A DNA stretch of 64,000 nucleotides. Source: Bacteroidales bacterium (GTDB taxonomy: Bacteria > Bacteroidota > Bacteroidia > Bacteroidales > Paludibacteraceae). Shown here piece by piece: positions 55,210-62,390 of this stretch. The translations under genes and the position numbers were made by a program. The notes beneath the pieces were generated by a model that had not been told where the DNA came from, searched no databases, and saw only the letters and a program-made list of their open reading frames with translations. Each line of letters starts with the position of its first letter. The first letter of the stretch is position 1. Location: NCBI GenBank assembly GCA_015061145.1, contig SUXD01000007.1, positions 1-64,000 of the forward strand. The letters run 5' to 3'.

Positions 55210-55828
55210 GGAATACATACCTAACAACCGACAGGCGTTCATCGACAAGGTGGACGACATAGCCGCAAAGCTGCTGATCGATCCAGATTGGCTGATGGCA
55301 GTAATGTACTTCGAGAGCCGTCTGAACCCGCAGGCGAAGAACAAGAACAGCACGGCCGTTGGGCTGATTCAGTTTGTAGAAAGCACGGCGCAAAGCCTCG
55401 GCACATCGACGGCTGCATTGCTGAAGATGAATAACCTCCAGCAGCTCGATTATGTTTACAAATATTTCAAACGTTATGAAAAAGATCTGCGCTCGTTTGG
55501 CGACTGCTACTTGGCCGTATTCTGGCCCGGTGCGCTCAATCAGCCTGACAGTTACAAGATAGGCGGAGCAAAGGTTGCAAACAGCAACGCCATATTTGAT
55601 CTTGACAAAAACGGACAAATCACCAAAGGAGAAGTATTAGCGTATGTTTACGACTGGGTGAAGCAACGCAGCGGCTACACATTTCCGGAGGCTGTAGTAT
55701 ATGCTCCAGTTTTGGAAGAAGCGAAAAAAAAAAGCAGACGCAAAACTAAAGTGATTCTATTGTCGGCGCTGGCCATTGCCGCGCTCGGATATTACGGATA
55801 CAAGAACAGAAAAAAATTAGGTTTCTAA
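55199..55828 (+). CDS. lytic transglycosylase with C-terminal membrane anchor
   Basis: 209 aa. SLT domain with the catalytic glutamate in MAVMYFESRLNPQA, the conserved STAVGLIQFVESTA and a later WPGALNQ. The C-terminus ILLSALAIAALGYYGYKNRKK is a membrane segment followed by basic residues. Starts inside the previous gene (11-bp overlap). It cleaves peptidoglycan, as membrane-anchored virion transglycosylases do in PRD1-like and other tailless phages during entry. The SLT assignment is firm, the virion location inferred. Confidence 0.9.
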   Translation: MIFEEYIPNNRQAFIDKVDDIAAKLLIDPDWLMAVMYFESRLNPQAKNKNSTAVGLIQFVESTAQSLGTSTAALLKMNNLQQLDYVYKYFKRYEKDLRSFGDCYLAVFWPGALNQPDSYKIGGAKVANSNAIFDLDKNGQITKGEVLAYVYDWVKQRSGYTFPEAVVYAPVLEEAKKKSRRKTKVILLSALAIAALGYYGYKNRKKLGF

Positions 55829-55840
55829 AATATATTAACT

Positions 55841-56107
55841 ATGTACAACGTAAACTATAAGCAATATATCATTACACAAAATACCACGATCCGCAACACA
55901 GGCTTCGGAGCCATCAGCTTCGAGAATATAGGCACGGACGATGCGGTAATAAATAATGTGATTCCGCTCGACAACACAGGCATAGCGCGCACGTTCAGCG
56001 AAAAGCCCTACTGCCGCATCGACAGCGACTTTACCGTGACGTTTGCCGGCAACGACCCCGACCGCCGCGTGCTGGTAGTGGAAACCTATTACACCGAAGA
56101 ACGATGA
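55841..56107 (+). CDS. small beta-rich protein (88 aa)
   Basis: MYNVNYKQYIITQNTTIRNT..FGAISFENIGTDDAVINNVIPLDN..CRIDSDFTVTFAGNDPDRRVLVVETYY, with eight or so short strands, no membrane segment and low helix content. It could be a single beta-barrel minor capsid or penton-like protein. ATGA overlap with the next gene. Confidence 0.6.
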   Translation: MYNVNYKQYIITQNTTIRNTGFGAISFENIGTDDAVINNVIPLDNTGIARTFSEKPYCRIDSDFTVTFAGNDPDRRVLVVETYYTEER

Positions 56108-56766
56108 AAAACAGCTCGATTATATGGCTCGGACTTGGATTTGCTGGACTATATTTGCTTCGTAAGAAACGCACACAGAAACAACCAACTGATCCTGGAG
56201 TGAGAAATTTAGCAAATAAAGAATCATTGCTTAGTATTAAAGATTTTTGCGCTACTCCTGAACTTCATTTGCTTTTAGAGGAACAAAAGAAAGAACTTGC
56301 AGAAGCCTACAAACAACAGAATACATCTGGCGTTCATGGTATAGGTGGTGGTAATATAACGGAAACCCAACTAACAAGAAAGATTTCAAAATTCATTCAG
56401 GAGGTCGGCTTGCGAGAATTAACCACTGAACAGGAACAGATATACAATGTTTTTGCAGGTGAAAGAAATATCGCTGAAATTCAAATTTCAGACATGCTTG
56501 GGCTGTTTCATTTGTTCAAAATATATGGCGACAATCCAAACAAAGGAGCTGCACATATTCTTATAAAACATTACAATGAACCAGAAGACAACGTTACAAC
56601 AGATGAAATACTGAATATGTGCGAGATTATAAAAAACACGGAACCGTATGAAGAAGACGGAAAACGAGTTTACGAAACAGTAAAAGATGGTATTAGGTAT
56701 CGGGTTGTAATAGCATTGAAAAATGATACTGGTGTACTTGTAACATTTTACACAAATAGGAAATAG
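56104..56766 (+). CDS. anchored protein of the element (220 aa)
   Basis: N-terminal membrane segment IIWLGLGFAGLYLLRKKRTQKQ, then a mixed soluble domain (residues 60-220) without recognised motifs, with a C-terminal YRVVIALKNDTGVLVTFYTN. AT-richer than the neighbouring genes, which may indicate a later arrival. Followed by a strong terminator. Confidence 0.65.
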   Translation: MKNSSIIWLGLGFAGLYLLRKKRTQKQPTDPGVRNLANKESLLSIKDFCATPELHLLLEEQKKELAEAYKQQNTSGVHGIGGGNITETQLTRKISKFIQEVGLRELTTEQEQIYNVFAGERNIAEIQISDMLGLFHLFKIYGDNPNKGAAHILIKHYNEPEDNVTTDEILNMCEIIKNTEPYEEDGKRVYETVKDGIRYRVVIALKNDTGVLVTFYTNRK

Positions 56767-56816
56767 AAAAACCCGTTGCCCAGTGCACAATTACATTTGG
56801 ACCGAAACGGGTTTTT
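56767..56816 (+). terminator. terminator in the structural block
   Basis: AAAAACCCGTT / AACGGGTTTTT (11-bp stem) with a 28-nt loop. It ends the main structural operon before the receptor-binding candidate. Confidence 0.75.
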
Positions 56817-56926
56817 AAAATTGTCGCAAGCAGAAACAGGCGCGAGTCTGCAAATTATCGGGTTCTCGAAATATGTATTCCGACGACACCGCAAATATAC
56901 GACTAACTTTTTAAAATGCAAGCGAT

Positions 56927-58447
56927 ATGGGCTATAAAAGTGTAATCACAACATGGAAAAAGATACAAGACTGGGTGCTTGAACTGTTGGAAGGCCTGGG
57001 CTTCGGCACAGCGTACAAGTACGACAAGGCCTCCGACACCGCCACCGTGAAAGCCGGAACGATAAAGAACGAGAGCGGCTCGTTCGCCTGGATAAACTCC
57101 ATCGGCCAGTGGATAATAAACCTCGGCACGAACAATGCCGAAACATGGGGCATACTGGGCAACTACCGCTTCGGGCAGGACAGCAACGGCAACGGAACAT
57201 GGAACGGCATCTGCCAGAACGACGGCAACGGCAACAACGAAGAGGTCGTGCATACGGATACCGGCATTTTACGAATAAAAAAGACCTTTTCGACAGGCTT
57301 GCGGAAAATTGAAATGTCCGACGGTAATATGTTGATAGGTATCGGAAACATCGGTAGCCTTGATTATGGCGTTGAAATTGCCAATATGGCCTCGGCGGAA
57401 TATCTGAAGATGCTTGCGTTGAAGTTCGGCGCAAATATGTATGTGCTGCGATTCGCCAACGGAGCTTTCAATCTCGGAGCTGCATACAATGGAACTGTAT
57501 ATAATGCGATAAGATCAGGCCGCGACATACAGGACAAAGGCTTCTATACCGAGATGCTAATGGCCAACCGCGCATACCAGCAGGTAGGTATATGGGAGAG
57601 CGGCGGAAGCACGCCAACGCCACCCGTGCCATATACTCCGGCGAGCGGAGAACACAGCTACAGATTCGAGTATGACGCTCTCGGCAATTTAATTTATAAA
57701 TGTGAGGACGGCTACCAGTTTTTCTTTCGGCCTGAAAATGGATTAGTATACTTTTCCGTATATTCAATCAACGCATCAACGTCTTATAGATTAGTATTCC
57801 ACGAAAATCTAAAAGTAAACGGAAATCTTGACGTCGTAAATGATGTTACTGCGAACAATGTGCCAAAACTTCTATTGCCCACTCCTGGAGAGATTGTTTC
57901 AACAACAACAATAGTCTATCATAGTAGGAGCGGAACAGAACTATTGCCTGGAGATGGTCAAATGGGTGGCAACTGTTACAGTTATCCTGACGCACAGAAT
58001 CCAGGTTATTATGTCGGTTATTGGAGCGTGGGAACAGGCGACCCCAGCGGACGCGGATTTTGGCAAAATATCCCAATTCCTGGCGACATCAACGACTATC
58101 TCGATTATGAAGTTATCGTGAGGGTGCGCGGCACAGGCGACAACCATCCGCTTGGCATTGCGCTGTGCAGCAACCAGGGCGAAGCGACTTTCAATTACGC
58201 GCGATATGTGCAAACACCGTCAAACGACAGTTTTGTTGATGTTAATTTCGGATTTGTGCGGGATTTCCAAAACCGCCAAAACTCGATGAGCATTGTAATA
58301 AATGCAGAAAGCGCACAAAATCGCTACGACATTATGCAAATATACTTGTGTAAATATACGCATCCCGAAGGCAACTACGTACTGACGGCGCAAGTCACGG
58401 TAGTGAACAACGAGAATCAGATAACTTACGCTTGGGTAAAACAGTAA
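56927..58447 (+). CDS. candidate receptor-binding / spike protein (506 aa)
   Basis: 506 aa. N-terminal region KIQDWVLELLEGLG, then beta-rich repeats (GTAYKYDKASDTATVKAGTI..SGSFAWINSIGQWIINLG), a Thr/Pro linker at about 226-240 (STPTPPVPYTP), and a C-terminal domain with SGRGFWQNIPIPGDINDYLDY and a carbohydrate-binding-module-like feel. This modular layout is common in phage fibres and spikes. Own transcription start is likely, because a terminator lies just upstream. No homologue recognised. Confidence 0.6.
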   Translation: MGYKSVITTWKKIQDWVLELLEGLGFGTAYKYDKASDTATVKAGTIKNESGSFAWINSIGQWIINLGTNNAETWGILGNYRFGQDSNGNGTWNGICQNDGNGNNEEVVHTDTGILRIKKTFSTGLRKIEMSDGNMLIGIGNIGSLDYGVEIANMASAEYLKMLALKFGANMYVLRFANGAFNLGAAYNGTVYNAIRSGRDIQDKGFYTEMLMANRAYQQVGIWESGGSTPTPPVPYTPASGEHSYRFEYDALGNLIYKCEDGYQFFFRPENGLVYFSVYSINASTSYRLVFHENLKVNGNLDVVNDVTANNVPKLLLPTPGEIVSTTTIVYHSRSGTELLPGDGQMGGNCYSYPDAQNPGYYVGYWSVGTGDPSGRGFWQNIPIPGDINDYLDYEVIVRVRGTGDNHPLGIALCSNQGEATFNYARYVQTPSNDSFVDVNFGFVRDFQNRQNSMSIVINAESAQNRYDIMQIYLCKYTHPEGNYVLTAQVTVVNNENQITYAWVKQ

Positions 58448-58452
58448 AAGAT

Positions 58453-58689
58453 ATGTGCAGCCATAGATGTGTAATATATTGCATTTGCCTGATAACGGCA
58501 ATAGGTTTGCTTGTAGGCTCGTTTTTTGTTCCGCCCATGGGATTTATCGACAAAAGCGTATTACAGGCTTGCAGTTTGCTGCTCGGTTTCTACTGCGCAT
58601 ACGATTTGCCTAATACCGTGCGATCGATGTCTAGCTTCAAGATACAAAAGGGAGATTTCAGCGTAAGCGGCGAGAAGAAAAAAGAATAA
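58453..58689 (+). CDS. holin-like small membrane protein (78 aa)
   Basis: MCSHRCVIYCICLITAIGLL then FVPPMGFIDKSVLQACSLLLGFYCAYDL: two membrane segments (about 8-27 and 36-55), a short cytosolic tail FKIQKGDFSVSGEKKKE, as in small holins. A start 7 codons upstream overlaps the previous gene and is rejected. Six bases after the spike candidate. Confidence 0.6.
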   Translation: MCSHRCVIYCICLITAIGLLVGSFFVPPMGFIDKSVLQACSLLLGFYCAYDLPNTVRSMSSFKIQKGDFSVSGEKKKE

Positions 58690-58707
58690 CTTTTAAATAA
58701 ACATATC

Positions 58708-58878
58708 ATGAAAAAGAAAATCATTATTGCGGCTATCGTTATAGCCTTTGTTGTAGCAATGGTTGTATTACATCTTATTGCTCCTAAAATAAGTTATCAA
58801 TACGCAGAGCTTATGTGCAGCGTATCGTTCATCGGCGGCGCAGTGGTAGGATATTTTGCTAAAGACCACATAAAATAG
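58708..58878 (+). CDS. second small membrane protein, holin-like (56 aa)
   Basis: MKKKIIIAAIVIAFVVAMVV..., two hydrophobic segments (5-24 and 36-50), basic ends. Last gene of the rightward block, immediately before the convergent terminator. Confidence 0.6.
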   Translation: MKKKIIIAAIVIAFVVAMVVLHLIAPKISYQYAELMCSVSFIGGAVVGYFAKDHIK

Positions 58879-58897
58879 CAGTTAGTTTCCGACGAGA

Positions 58898-58933
58898 ACG
58901 GGGGAACATTCCAGATGCGGAATGTTCCCCCGT
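58898..58933. terminator. bidirectional terminator at the meeting point of the two gene blocks
   Basis: Perfect 15-bp inverted repeat ACGGGGGAACATTCC / GGAATGTTCCCCCGT with a 6-nt loop, followed by TTTTTT on the plus strand. The rightward and leftward blocks both end here. Confidence 0.88.
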
Positions 58934-58959
58934 TTTTTTAATGTTACCATGGTAATGTA

Positions 58960-59391
58960 TTACTTGCTTGTAATTTTATACAGCGCATAAATGCCCGCTG
59001 CCAGAAGCAGCGTTTTAAGGATGTTATTGTTTCGTGTTCCCGGCAACCCGGAAATGCTTGCATGTCTTATTTTATTATACTCTTGTTGATAGTATTTAAG
59101 AGAAAACTCTGTCAAGAAATTATTTACTGTTATTGTTCCGTCCAATTCAATATTATAGAAATAGTAATATTTGGTGGCATATTTGCTTCGTCTTGCACTG
59201 GCGATTATAACATAATCTCCATATTGAGGCAGGTATTTGTTAGGATTAAGAACATGACCTATCTGAATATTGAAATTGCGGTTAATTTTCGACAGGTATT
59301 TTTCTGCATTTTCAGGGTAAAGTTTTGAATAAAGAAAATCAATAAGTTTATTGATATTATCAGTTGCCGTTTTTGTGTATTCTATTTTCAT
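58960..59391 (-). CDS. RelE/ParE-like toxin with a C-terminal membrane anchor (143 aa)
   Basis: Residues 1-100 fit the ParE/RelE toxin pattern: MKIEYTKTATDNINKLIDFLYSKLYPENAEKYLSKI then a beta region YVIIASARRSKYATKYYYFYNIELDGTITVNNF. After a linker (ASISGLPGTRNNN) a membrane segment TLLLAAGIYALYKITSK ends the protein. An anchor is not usual for this family. It is the last gene of the leftward block and overlaps the 67-aa gene by 32 bp. Confidence 0.7.
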   Translation of the reverse strand: MKIEYTKTATDNINKLIDFLYSKLYPENAEKYLSKINRNFNIQIGHVLNPNKYLPQYGDYVIIASARRSKYATKYYYFYNIELDGTITVNNFLTEFSLKYYQQEYNKIRHASISGLPGTRNNNILKTLLLAAGIYALYKITSK

Positions 59392-59563
59392 TTACTATTC
59401 TTGCATTTTCCATTATTTCGTCAAAAGTCATTCGCTCCTTCGGCTCTCCGTACTTCTCTCTTATATATTCAGTTGGTATATCAATAATTGGATCTTTCAC
59501 TTCTATTCCGTTAATCATTACTGGTACATGGTGTTCTTCATTGAGTTCATCAAATCCTTTCAT
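59360..59563 (-). CDS. probable antitoxin of the membrane-anchored ParE-like toxin (67 aa)
   Basis: MKGFDELNEEHHVPVMINGIEVKDP..IDIPTEYIREKYGEPKERMTFDEIMENARI. Position directly upstream of a toxin-like gene with a 32-bp overlap, and the MTFDEIMENA helix, fit a small antitoxin. No domain recognised. Confidence 0.55.
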   Translation of the reverse strand: MKGFDELNEEHHVPVMINGIEVKDPIIDIPTEYIREKYGEPKERMTFDEIMENARIVNENRIHKNGN

Positions 59564-59575
59564 AATTCCTAATTT

Positions 59576-59959
59576 TTATTTTTTCAAAAGTAGGTAAATT
59601 AAAACGAAAACGGAAATTTCGAGCAATCTTTTTTGAATGGTAGGACTGTTTTTTATTCCGTATAGTCCGTATGCAAAGCGTTCACAGTTGAAGCCAAAGA
59701 GCGAAAAACGCTTGTCTTTGTTCGCTTCATAGTATTGCATAATGCGCTCGTTGCTTGCCGTGTATGGCAGCACTGCCATTGTAGGACGGTGCGCGGCGTA
59801 TTCGTCGTACAGCTGCATAATAGGATGCCCGGCTTCTGGCGTGTTGTGCAGCACCCACACAGTGCCGTTGTCGTCCACCATCACAATGCCACAGTGGCCC
59901 GTAAATCTCATTCCGCCGCTGCTTACGCTCCGCAATATGTTTCCGCTCTCAAGTTTCAT
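59576..59959 (-). CDS. LRAT/NlpC-P60-like papain-fold protein with C-terminal anchor (127 aa)
   Basis: An N-terminal strand-His region TGHCGIVMVDDNGTVWVLHNTPE (His23) and a later NCERFAYGLYG (Cys of NCE) match the permuted NlpC/P60 (LRAT-like) layout, in which the catalytic His precedes the Cys of an NCExF motif. Such enzymes cleave peptidoglycan peptides or transfer acyl groups. The C-terminal LLEISVFVLIYLLLKK is a membrane segment. It may be a phage-encoded lysis or entry enzyme. Confidence 0.75.
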   Translation of the reverse strand: MKLESGNILRSVSSGGMRFTGHCGIVMVDDNGTVWVLHNTPEAGHPIMQLYDEYAAHRPTMAVLPYTASNERIMQYYEANKDKRFSLFGFNCERFAYGLYGIKNSPTIQKRLLEISVFVLIYLLLKK

Positions 59960-59990
59960 GTTATTTTCTTGTTTCCGGACAAAAACTCCT

Positions 59991-60173
59991 TTATAACGAA
60001 CATTCTATTTTTAATGCATTAGAGATAATATCACGAAGGCATTCATTCTTATGAATTGCAATGGCCATCACGGCCGCTAATTCCACTTCCGACCCTTTAA
60101 GATCCACATCAACTCTATTAGTGAAAGGATCTATAGTTATAATGATTGATGTATCCATACATGTAATTCTCAT
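59991..60173 (-). CDS. small hypothetical protein (60 aa)
   Basis: MRITCMDTSIIITIDPFTNRVDVDLKGSEVELAAVMAIAIHKNECL... has the pattern strand-strand-helix. Unknown. The ATGA overlap with the stop of a 28-codon ORF upstream suggests translational coupling. Confidence 0.6.
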   Translation of the reverse strand: MRITCMDTSIIITIDPFTNRVDVDLKGSEVELAAVMAIAIHKNECLRDIISNALKIECSL

Positions 60174-60256
60174 ATCTCTGTATTATCAACTCTCTCTGTC
60201 TCTATTGTACTTGCAGTTATTCCAAATTCTTTGCTTATTCTCTCCAGGTTAATCAT
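60170..60256 (-). CDS. very short ORF coupled to the 60-aa gene (28 aa)
   Basis: Begins MINLERISKEFGITASTIET; its TGA overlaps the ATG of the next gene (ATGA). Conserved spacing of other genes in this block supports a real gene, though the peptide is tiny. Confidence 0.4.
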   Translation of the reverse strand: MINLERISKEFGITASTIETERVDNTEI

Positions 60257-60406
60257 AATTATAACGTTTTACATTCAGTTTTTAGTATTTTAAAAAAACA
60301 ACGACGGCGGGCGAGTTCCCAGGATTCCAATGTGAGCGCAATGTCGGCCAGTCTTATCTCCTTAACTTCGCGCTGTGATCTTTATTCTTCAGCCTCTTCT
60401 GCTGAT

Positions 60407-60769
60407 TTATCCGCCGGTTGTTGTGGTTGTCAGTATGTCGCTATTTTCTCGATTTTTCCGATTTTTCCGATTTTTCCGATTTTTCCGATTTTTCCGATTT
60501 TTCCGATAAATTTTCCTAAAAAAAACAATATAATAATATGTCCATTCTTCTGCGCCCCACTCTGGACGCCCCTTCCCACGAGTCCACCCTTTATACTCGA
60601 ATAAGTATTTATCTCTGTAGTTGTGCAGACATACATATTCGTATGACTTATGACTGATCCGTTTTTCCCAATATTCATTTAACGCACGATAGTCTTCCGT
60701 TTTAGTGCCGTCAAGAATCATATTCAGCCATTTGCGTCTGATTGGAAGATACAATATTCTCATATTCAA
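60407..60769 (-). CDS. ASCH-domain protein with a variable repeat tail (120 aa)
   Basis: MNMRILYLPIRRKWLNMILDGTKTEDYRALNEYWEKRISHKSYEYVCLHNYRDKYLFEYKGWTRG... is typical of the small ASCH (PUA-like) proteins common in gut phages, thought to bind RNA or nucleotides. The C-terminal tail is a run of KNR triplets coded by six perfect 9-bp repeats, so repeat-number changes keep the frame. Confidence 0.75.
   Translation of the reverse strand: MNMRILYLPIRRKWLNMILDGTKTEDYRALNEYWEKRISHKSYEYVCLHNYRDKYLFEYKGWTRGKGRPEWGAEEWTYYYIVFFRKIYRKNRKNRKNRKNRKNRKNRENSDILTTTTTGG
60451..60504. repeat. 9-bp tandem repeat (six copies) inside the ASCH gene
   Basis: GATTTTTCC six times without change on the plus strand, encoding the KNR repeats on the minus strand. 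A degenerate seventh copy precedes it. Confidence 0.9.
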
Positions 60770-60771
60770 TT

Positions 60772-60849
60772 CTATTTGTTGATGTAATTTGTAACCAATA
60801 CCTCAGTCTTGCGTTTTGTCCTTGTTAGGTTAGCCACAGACAAAGGCAT
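60772..60849 (-). CDS. possible 25-aa ORF
   Basis: Starts MPLSVANLTRTKRKTEVLVT, basic. It fills the gap between the spanin-like and ASCH genes exactly (stop 3 bp before the ASCH ATG). Low confidence because of its length. Confidence 0.25.
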   Translation of the reverse strand: MPLSVANLTRTKRKTEVLVTNYINK

Positions 60850-60860
60850 ATTAATATTGT

Positions 60861-61259
60861 TTATTTTTTTTCTGCGTATGTAACAAAAGCTACAAGAGCT
60901 ATAAGCATCACAAATAGCCACCACGGCACTCTACGCTGTTTCTCTACGTTTTGCACTACTACTTTCTCTACCGGTACGTACACAGTATTGATCAGCGTAT
61001 CTGGCGGAGTTGTCACTTTAACGTACACCACATTCTGTCCGTTGTCGTGCGTTGTTTCTATTGTTCCGTACTTTGTCACAATCACAGTGTCGCGCTCTGA
61101 TGGAACGGTAAAGAAGAGCGTGTCGCCCGGTATGCACACAGTGTCGTTTACTGTAACAACTTCTTTTTGCGTAAGGTTATACTTTTTTGCAATCCGCGCA
61201 ATTCTTTTTTGAGGGCTGCAAGACGCAAATAAAATCAATAATAAAAATAGATTTTTCAT
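60861..61259 (-). CDS. candidate unimolecular spanin (132 aa)
   Basis: N-terminal lipoprotein signal MKNLFLLLILFASC (lipobox cysteine at residue 14), a beta-rich periplasmic span of about 90 residues (VVTVNDTVCIPGDTLFFTVP..DTVIVTKYGTIETTH..VVYVKVTTPPDTLINTVYVPVEK) and a C-terminal membrane segment (WWLFVMLIALVAFVTYAEKK). Lipid anchor in the outer membrane and helix in the inner membrane is the design of u-spanins such as T1 gp11, which fuse the two membranes at lysis. Alternatively an Rz-like envelope linker of unknown role. Confidence 0.72.
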   Translation of the reverse strand: MKNLFLLLILFASCSPQKRIARIAKKYNLTQKEVVTVNDTVCIPGDTLFFTVPSERDTVIVTKYGTIETTHDNGQNVVYVKVTTPPDTLINTVYVPVEKVVVQNVEKQRRVPWWLFVMLIALVAFVTYAEKK

Positions 61260-61268
61260 GTTCTTGTT

Positions 61269-61469
61269 CTACAATATTATTTCCAGTTTCTCGCGGCCGA
61301 GCTTCGCATTGTCCACTATCAGCAGCGTGGCCGTTTCGGTAAATCGGTTCAAACGTATTTCGCTCACGCTATATCCAAGCGCCTCGATACGGTCGGCAAG
61401 CGCGGCGGCGTTCTGCATGTCGTCGGTTATGACGGAGTAGCCGCTAATTGTTTTGTGCAGTGTTTTCAT
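61269..61469 (-). CDS. small hypothetical protein (66 aa)
   Basis: MKTLHKTISGYSVITDDMQN..ADRIEALGYSVSEIRLNRFTETATLLIVDNAKLGREKLEII, a ferredoxin-like or ParD-like alternation of helix and strand. Starts inside the 45-aa gene (26-bp overlap). Unknown. Confidence 0.65.
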   Translation of the reverse strand: MKTLHKTISGYSVITDDMQNAAALADRIEALGYSVSEIRLNRFTETATLLIVDNAKLGREKLEIIL

Positions 61470-61581
61470 CGCTCATTCTTCTGTTTAGTTCAGCTGCTAT
61501 TTGTATGGCTTCGAAAAGTACCGGACTTTTTTCTGATAAGATAAGCCATTCTTTTACTAAATCTTCTCTTGTTTTTCCCAT
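61444..61581 (-). CDS. 45-aa protein targeted by CRISPR spacer 4
   Basis: Starts MGKTREDLVKEWLILSEKSP. It was not listed in usual ORF sizes because of its shortness. Its nucleotide sequence at codons 10-17 matches CRISPR spacer 4 except for an in-frame two-codon insertion in the spacer (KEW-DR-LILSE), which shows that the reading frame is under selection in a relative. It overlaps the 66-aa gene. Function unknown. Its tight position among early genes suggests a regulatory or anti-host peptide. Confidence 0.75.
   Translation of the reverse strand: MGKTREDLVKEWLILSEKSPVLFEAIQIAAELNRRMSDENTAQNN
61532..61555. other. protospacer-like match to CRISPR spacer 4
   Basis: On the plus strand TCTGATAAGATAAG followed directly by CCATTCTTTT equals the crRNA-strand of spacer 4 minus a 6-nt CCTATC (equivalently GATAGG on the other strand). 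24 of 24 aligned bases match. The 3' flank is ACTAAATC. Confidence 0.85.
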
Positions 61582-61593
61582 GTTTAAATCGTT

Positions 61594-61848
61594 TTATTGG
61601 TTAGATTCTTCATAATACCATCCTAACAGTTTGCTGTACGGCAGACCGATGCAGTGGTCTCCTCTTTTCAGCCTTATGTTGACGTCATTCTCGTCTTCAT
61701 CGTCCATGCCGTCGAACATGCCTCCGTATATTTGGCCGTTGGTGAAGACCATGTTCACTTCCTTGCTTGCGTCGCATTCTTCCAATGCCTCGGGCTCATT
61801 CAGTTTTACTTTGCGCCCATCTTTAAAAAATTCTACTGTAATTTCCAT
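61594..61848 (-). CDS. acidic hypothetical protein (84 aa)
   Basis: Starts MEITVEFFKDGRKVKLNEPE. A start 19 codons upstream overlaps the neighbouring gene, so this one is preferred. Acidic centre (DGMDDEDENDVN). No domain recognised. Confidence 0.6.
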   Translation of the reverse strand: MEITVEFFKDGRKVKLNEPEALEECDASKEVNMVFTNGQIYGGMFDGMDDEDENDVNIRLKRGDHCIGLPYSKLLGWYYEESNQ

Positions 61849-61867
61849 GTAATAATTTTTTTTCTGA

Positions 61868-62224
61868 TTATCCCATTCTTTTAAGTATTGCGCCATTTTG
61901 AACAAGTTCTTCTACATTTTCATTTTTGGCATAGATAGCTTTTCCGTCAGATGTAAGCATCGCATATCCCGGTACATCTGTTTTGCCAAATTTTTTGAGG
62001 AATTCGTCGTAGGTGTAATGTGATTTTTCACAGTCCAGATCATTACGTCGCTTTTTTAATATTTCAACAACTCTCTTAACCTCTTCTCCAGAGTAATAAT
62101 TATTGCCACAAAGTAGCACATCTGTTGCCAAGTAGTAATACGTTCCGTCCTCCAACGGGAGTCGATCATTCGTGTACCAACGAATACCGATAGTACGATC
62201 GTCATTCCAAAGTGTTCTTTCCAT
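61868..62224 (-). CDS. short paralogue of the replication-like protein (118 aa)
   Basis: The C-terminal 49 residues (YDEFLKKFGKTDVPGYAMLT..GKAIYAKNENVEELVQNGAILKRMG) repeat the C-terminus of the 251-aa protein directly upstream, sharing NENVEELVQNGAILKRMG exactly. The N-terminal 65 residues (RTLWNDDRTIGIRWYTNDRLPLEDGTYYYLATDVLL) are different. It looks like a partial tandem duplication with a new N-terminal domain. Confidence 0.75.
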   Translation of the reverse strand: MERTLWNDDRTIGIRWYTNDRLPLEDGTYYYLATDVLLCGNNYYSGEEVKRVVEILKKRRNDLDCEKSHYTYDEFLKKFGKTDVPGYAMLTSDGKAIYAKNENVEELVQNGAILKRMG

Positions 62225-62390
62225 GTGATTTATATTTTAGTTATCCCATTCGTTTAAGTATTGCACCATTTTGAACAAGTTCTTCTACATTTTCATTTTT
62301 GGCGTAGATAGCTTTTCCATCCAAAAGAAGCATCGCATATCCCGGTACATTTGTTCTTCCAAATTTCTTTACGAAATCATCATAAATGTA
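61868..62390 (-). repeat. 150-bp direct duplication (61868-62017 and 62241-62390)
   Basis: Both copies begin TTATCCCATTC and carry identical stretches such as CCATTTTGAACAAGTTCTTC and GCATCGCATATCCCGGTACAT. They encode the shared C-terminal module of the 118- and 251-aa proteins. Confidence 0.85.

Noticed and set aside
60332..60604. Plus-strand 90-codon ORF opposite the ASCH gene
   Set aside because: It is formed by the FPI repeat translation of the 9-bp tandem repeat.
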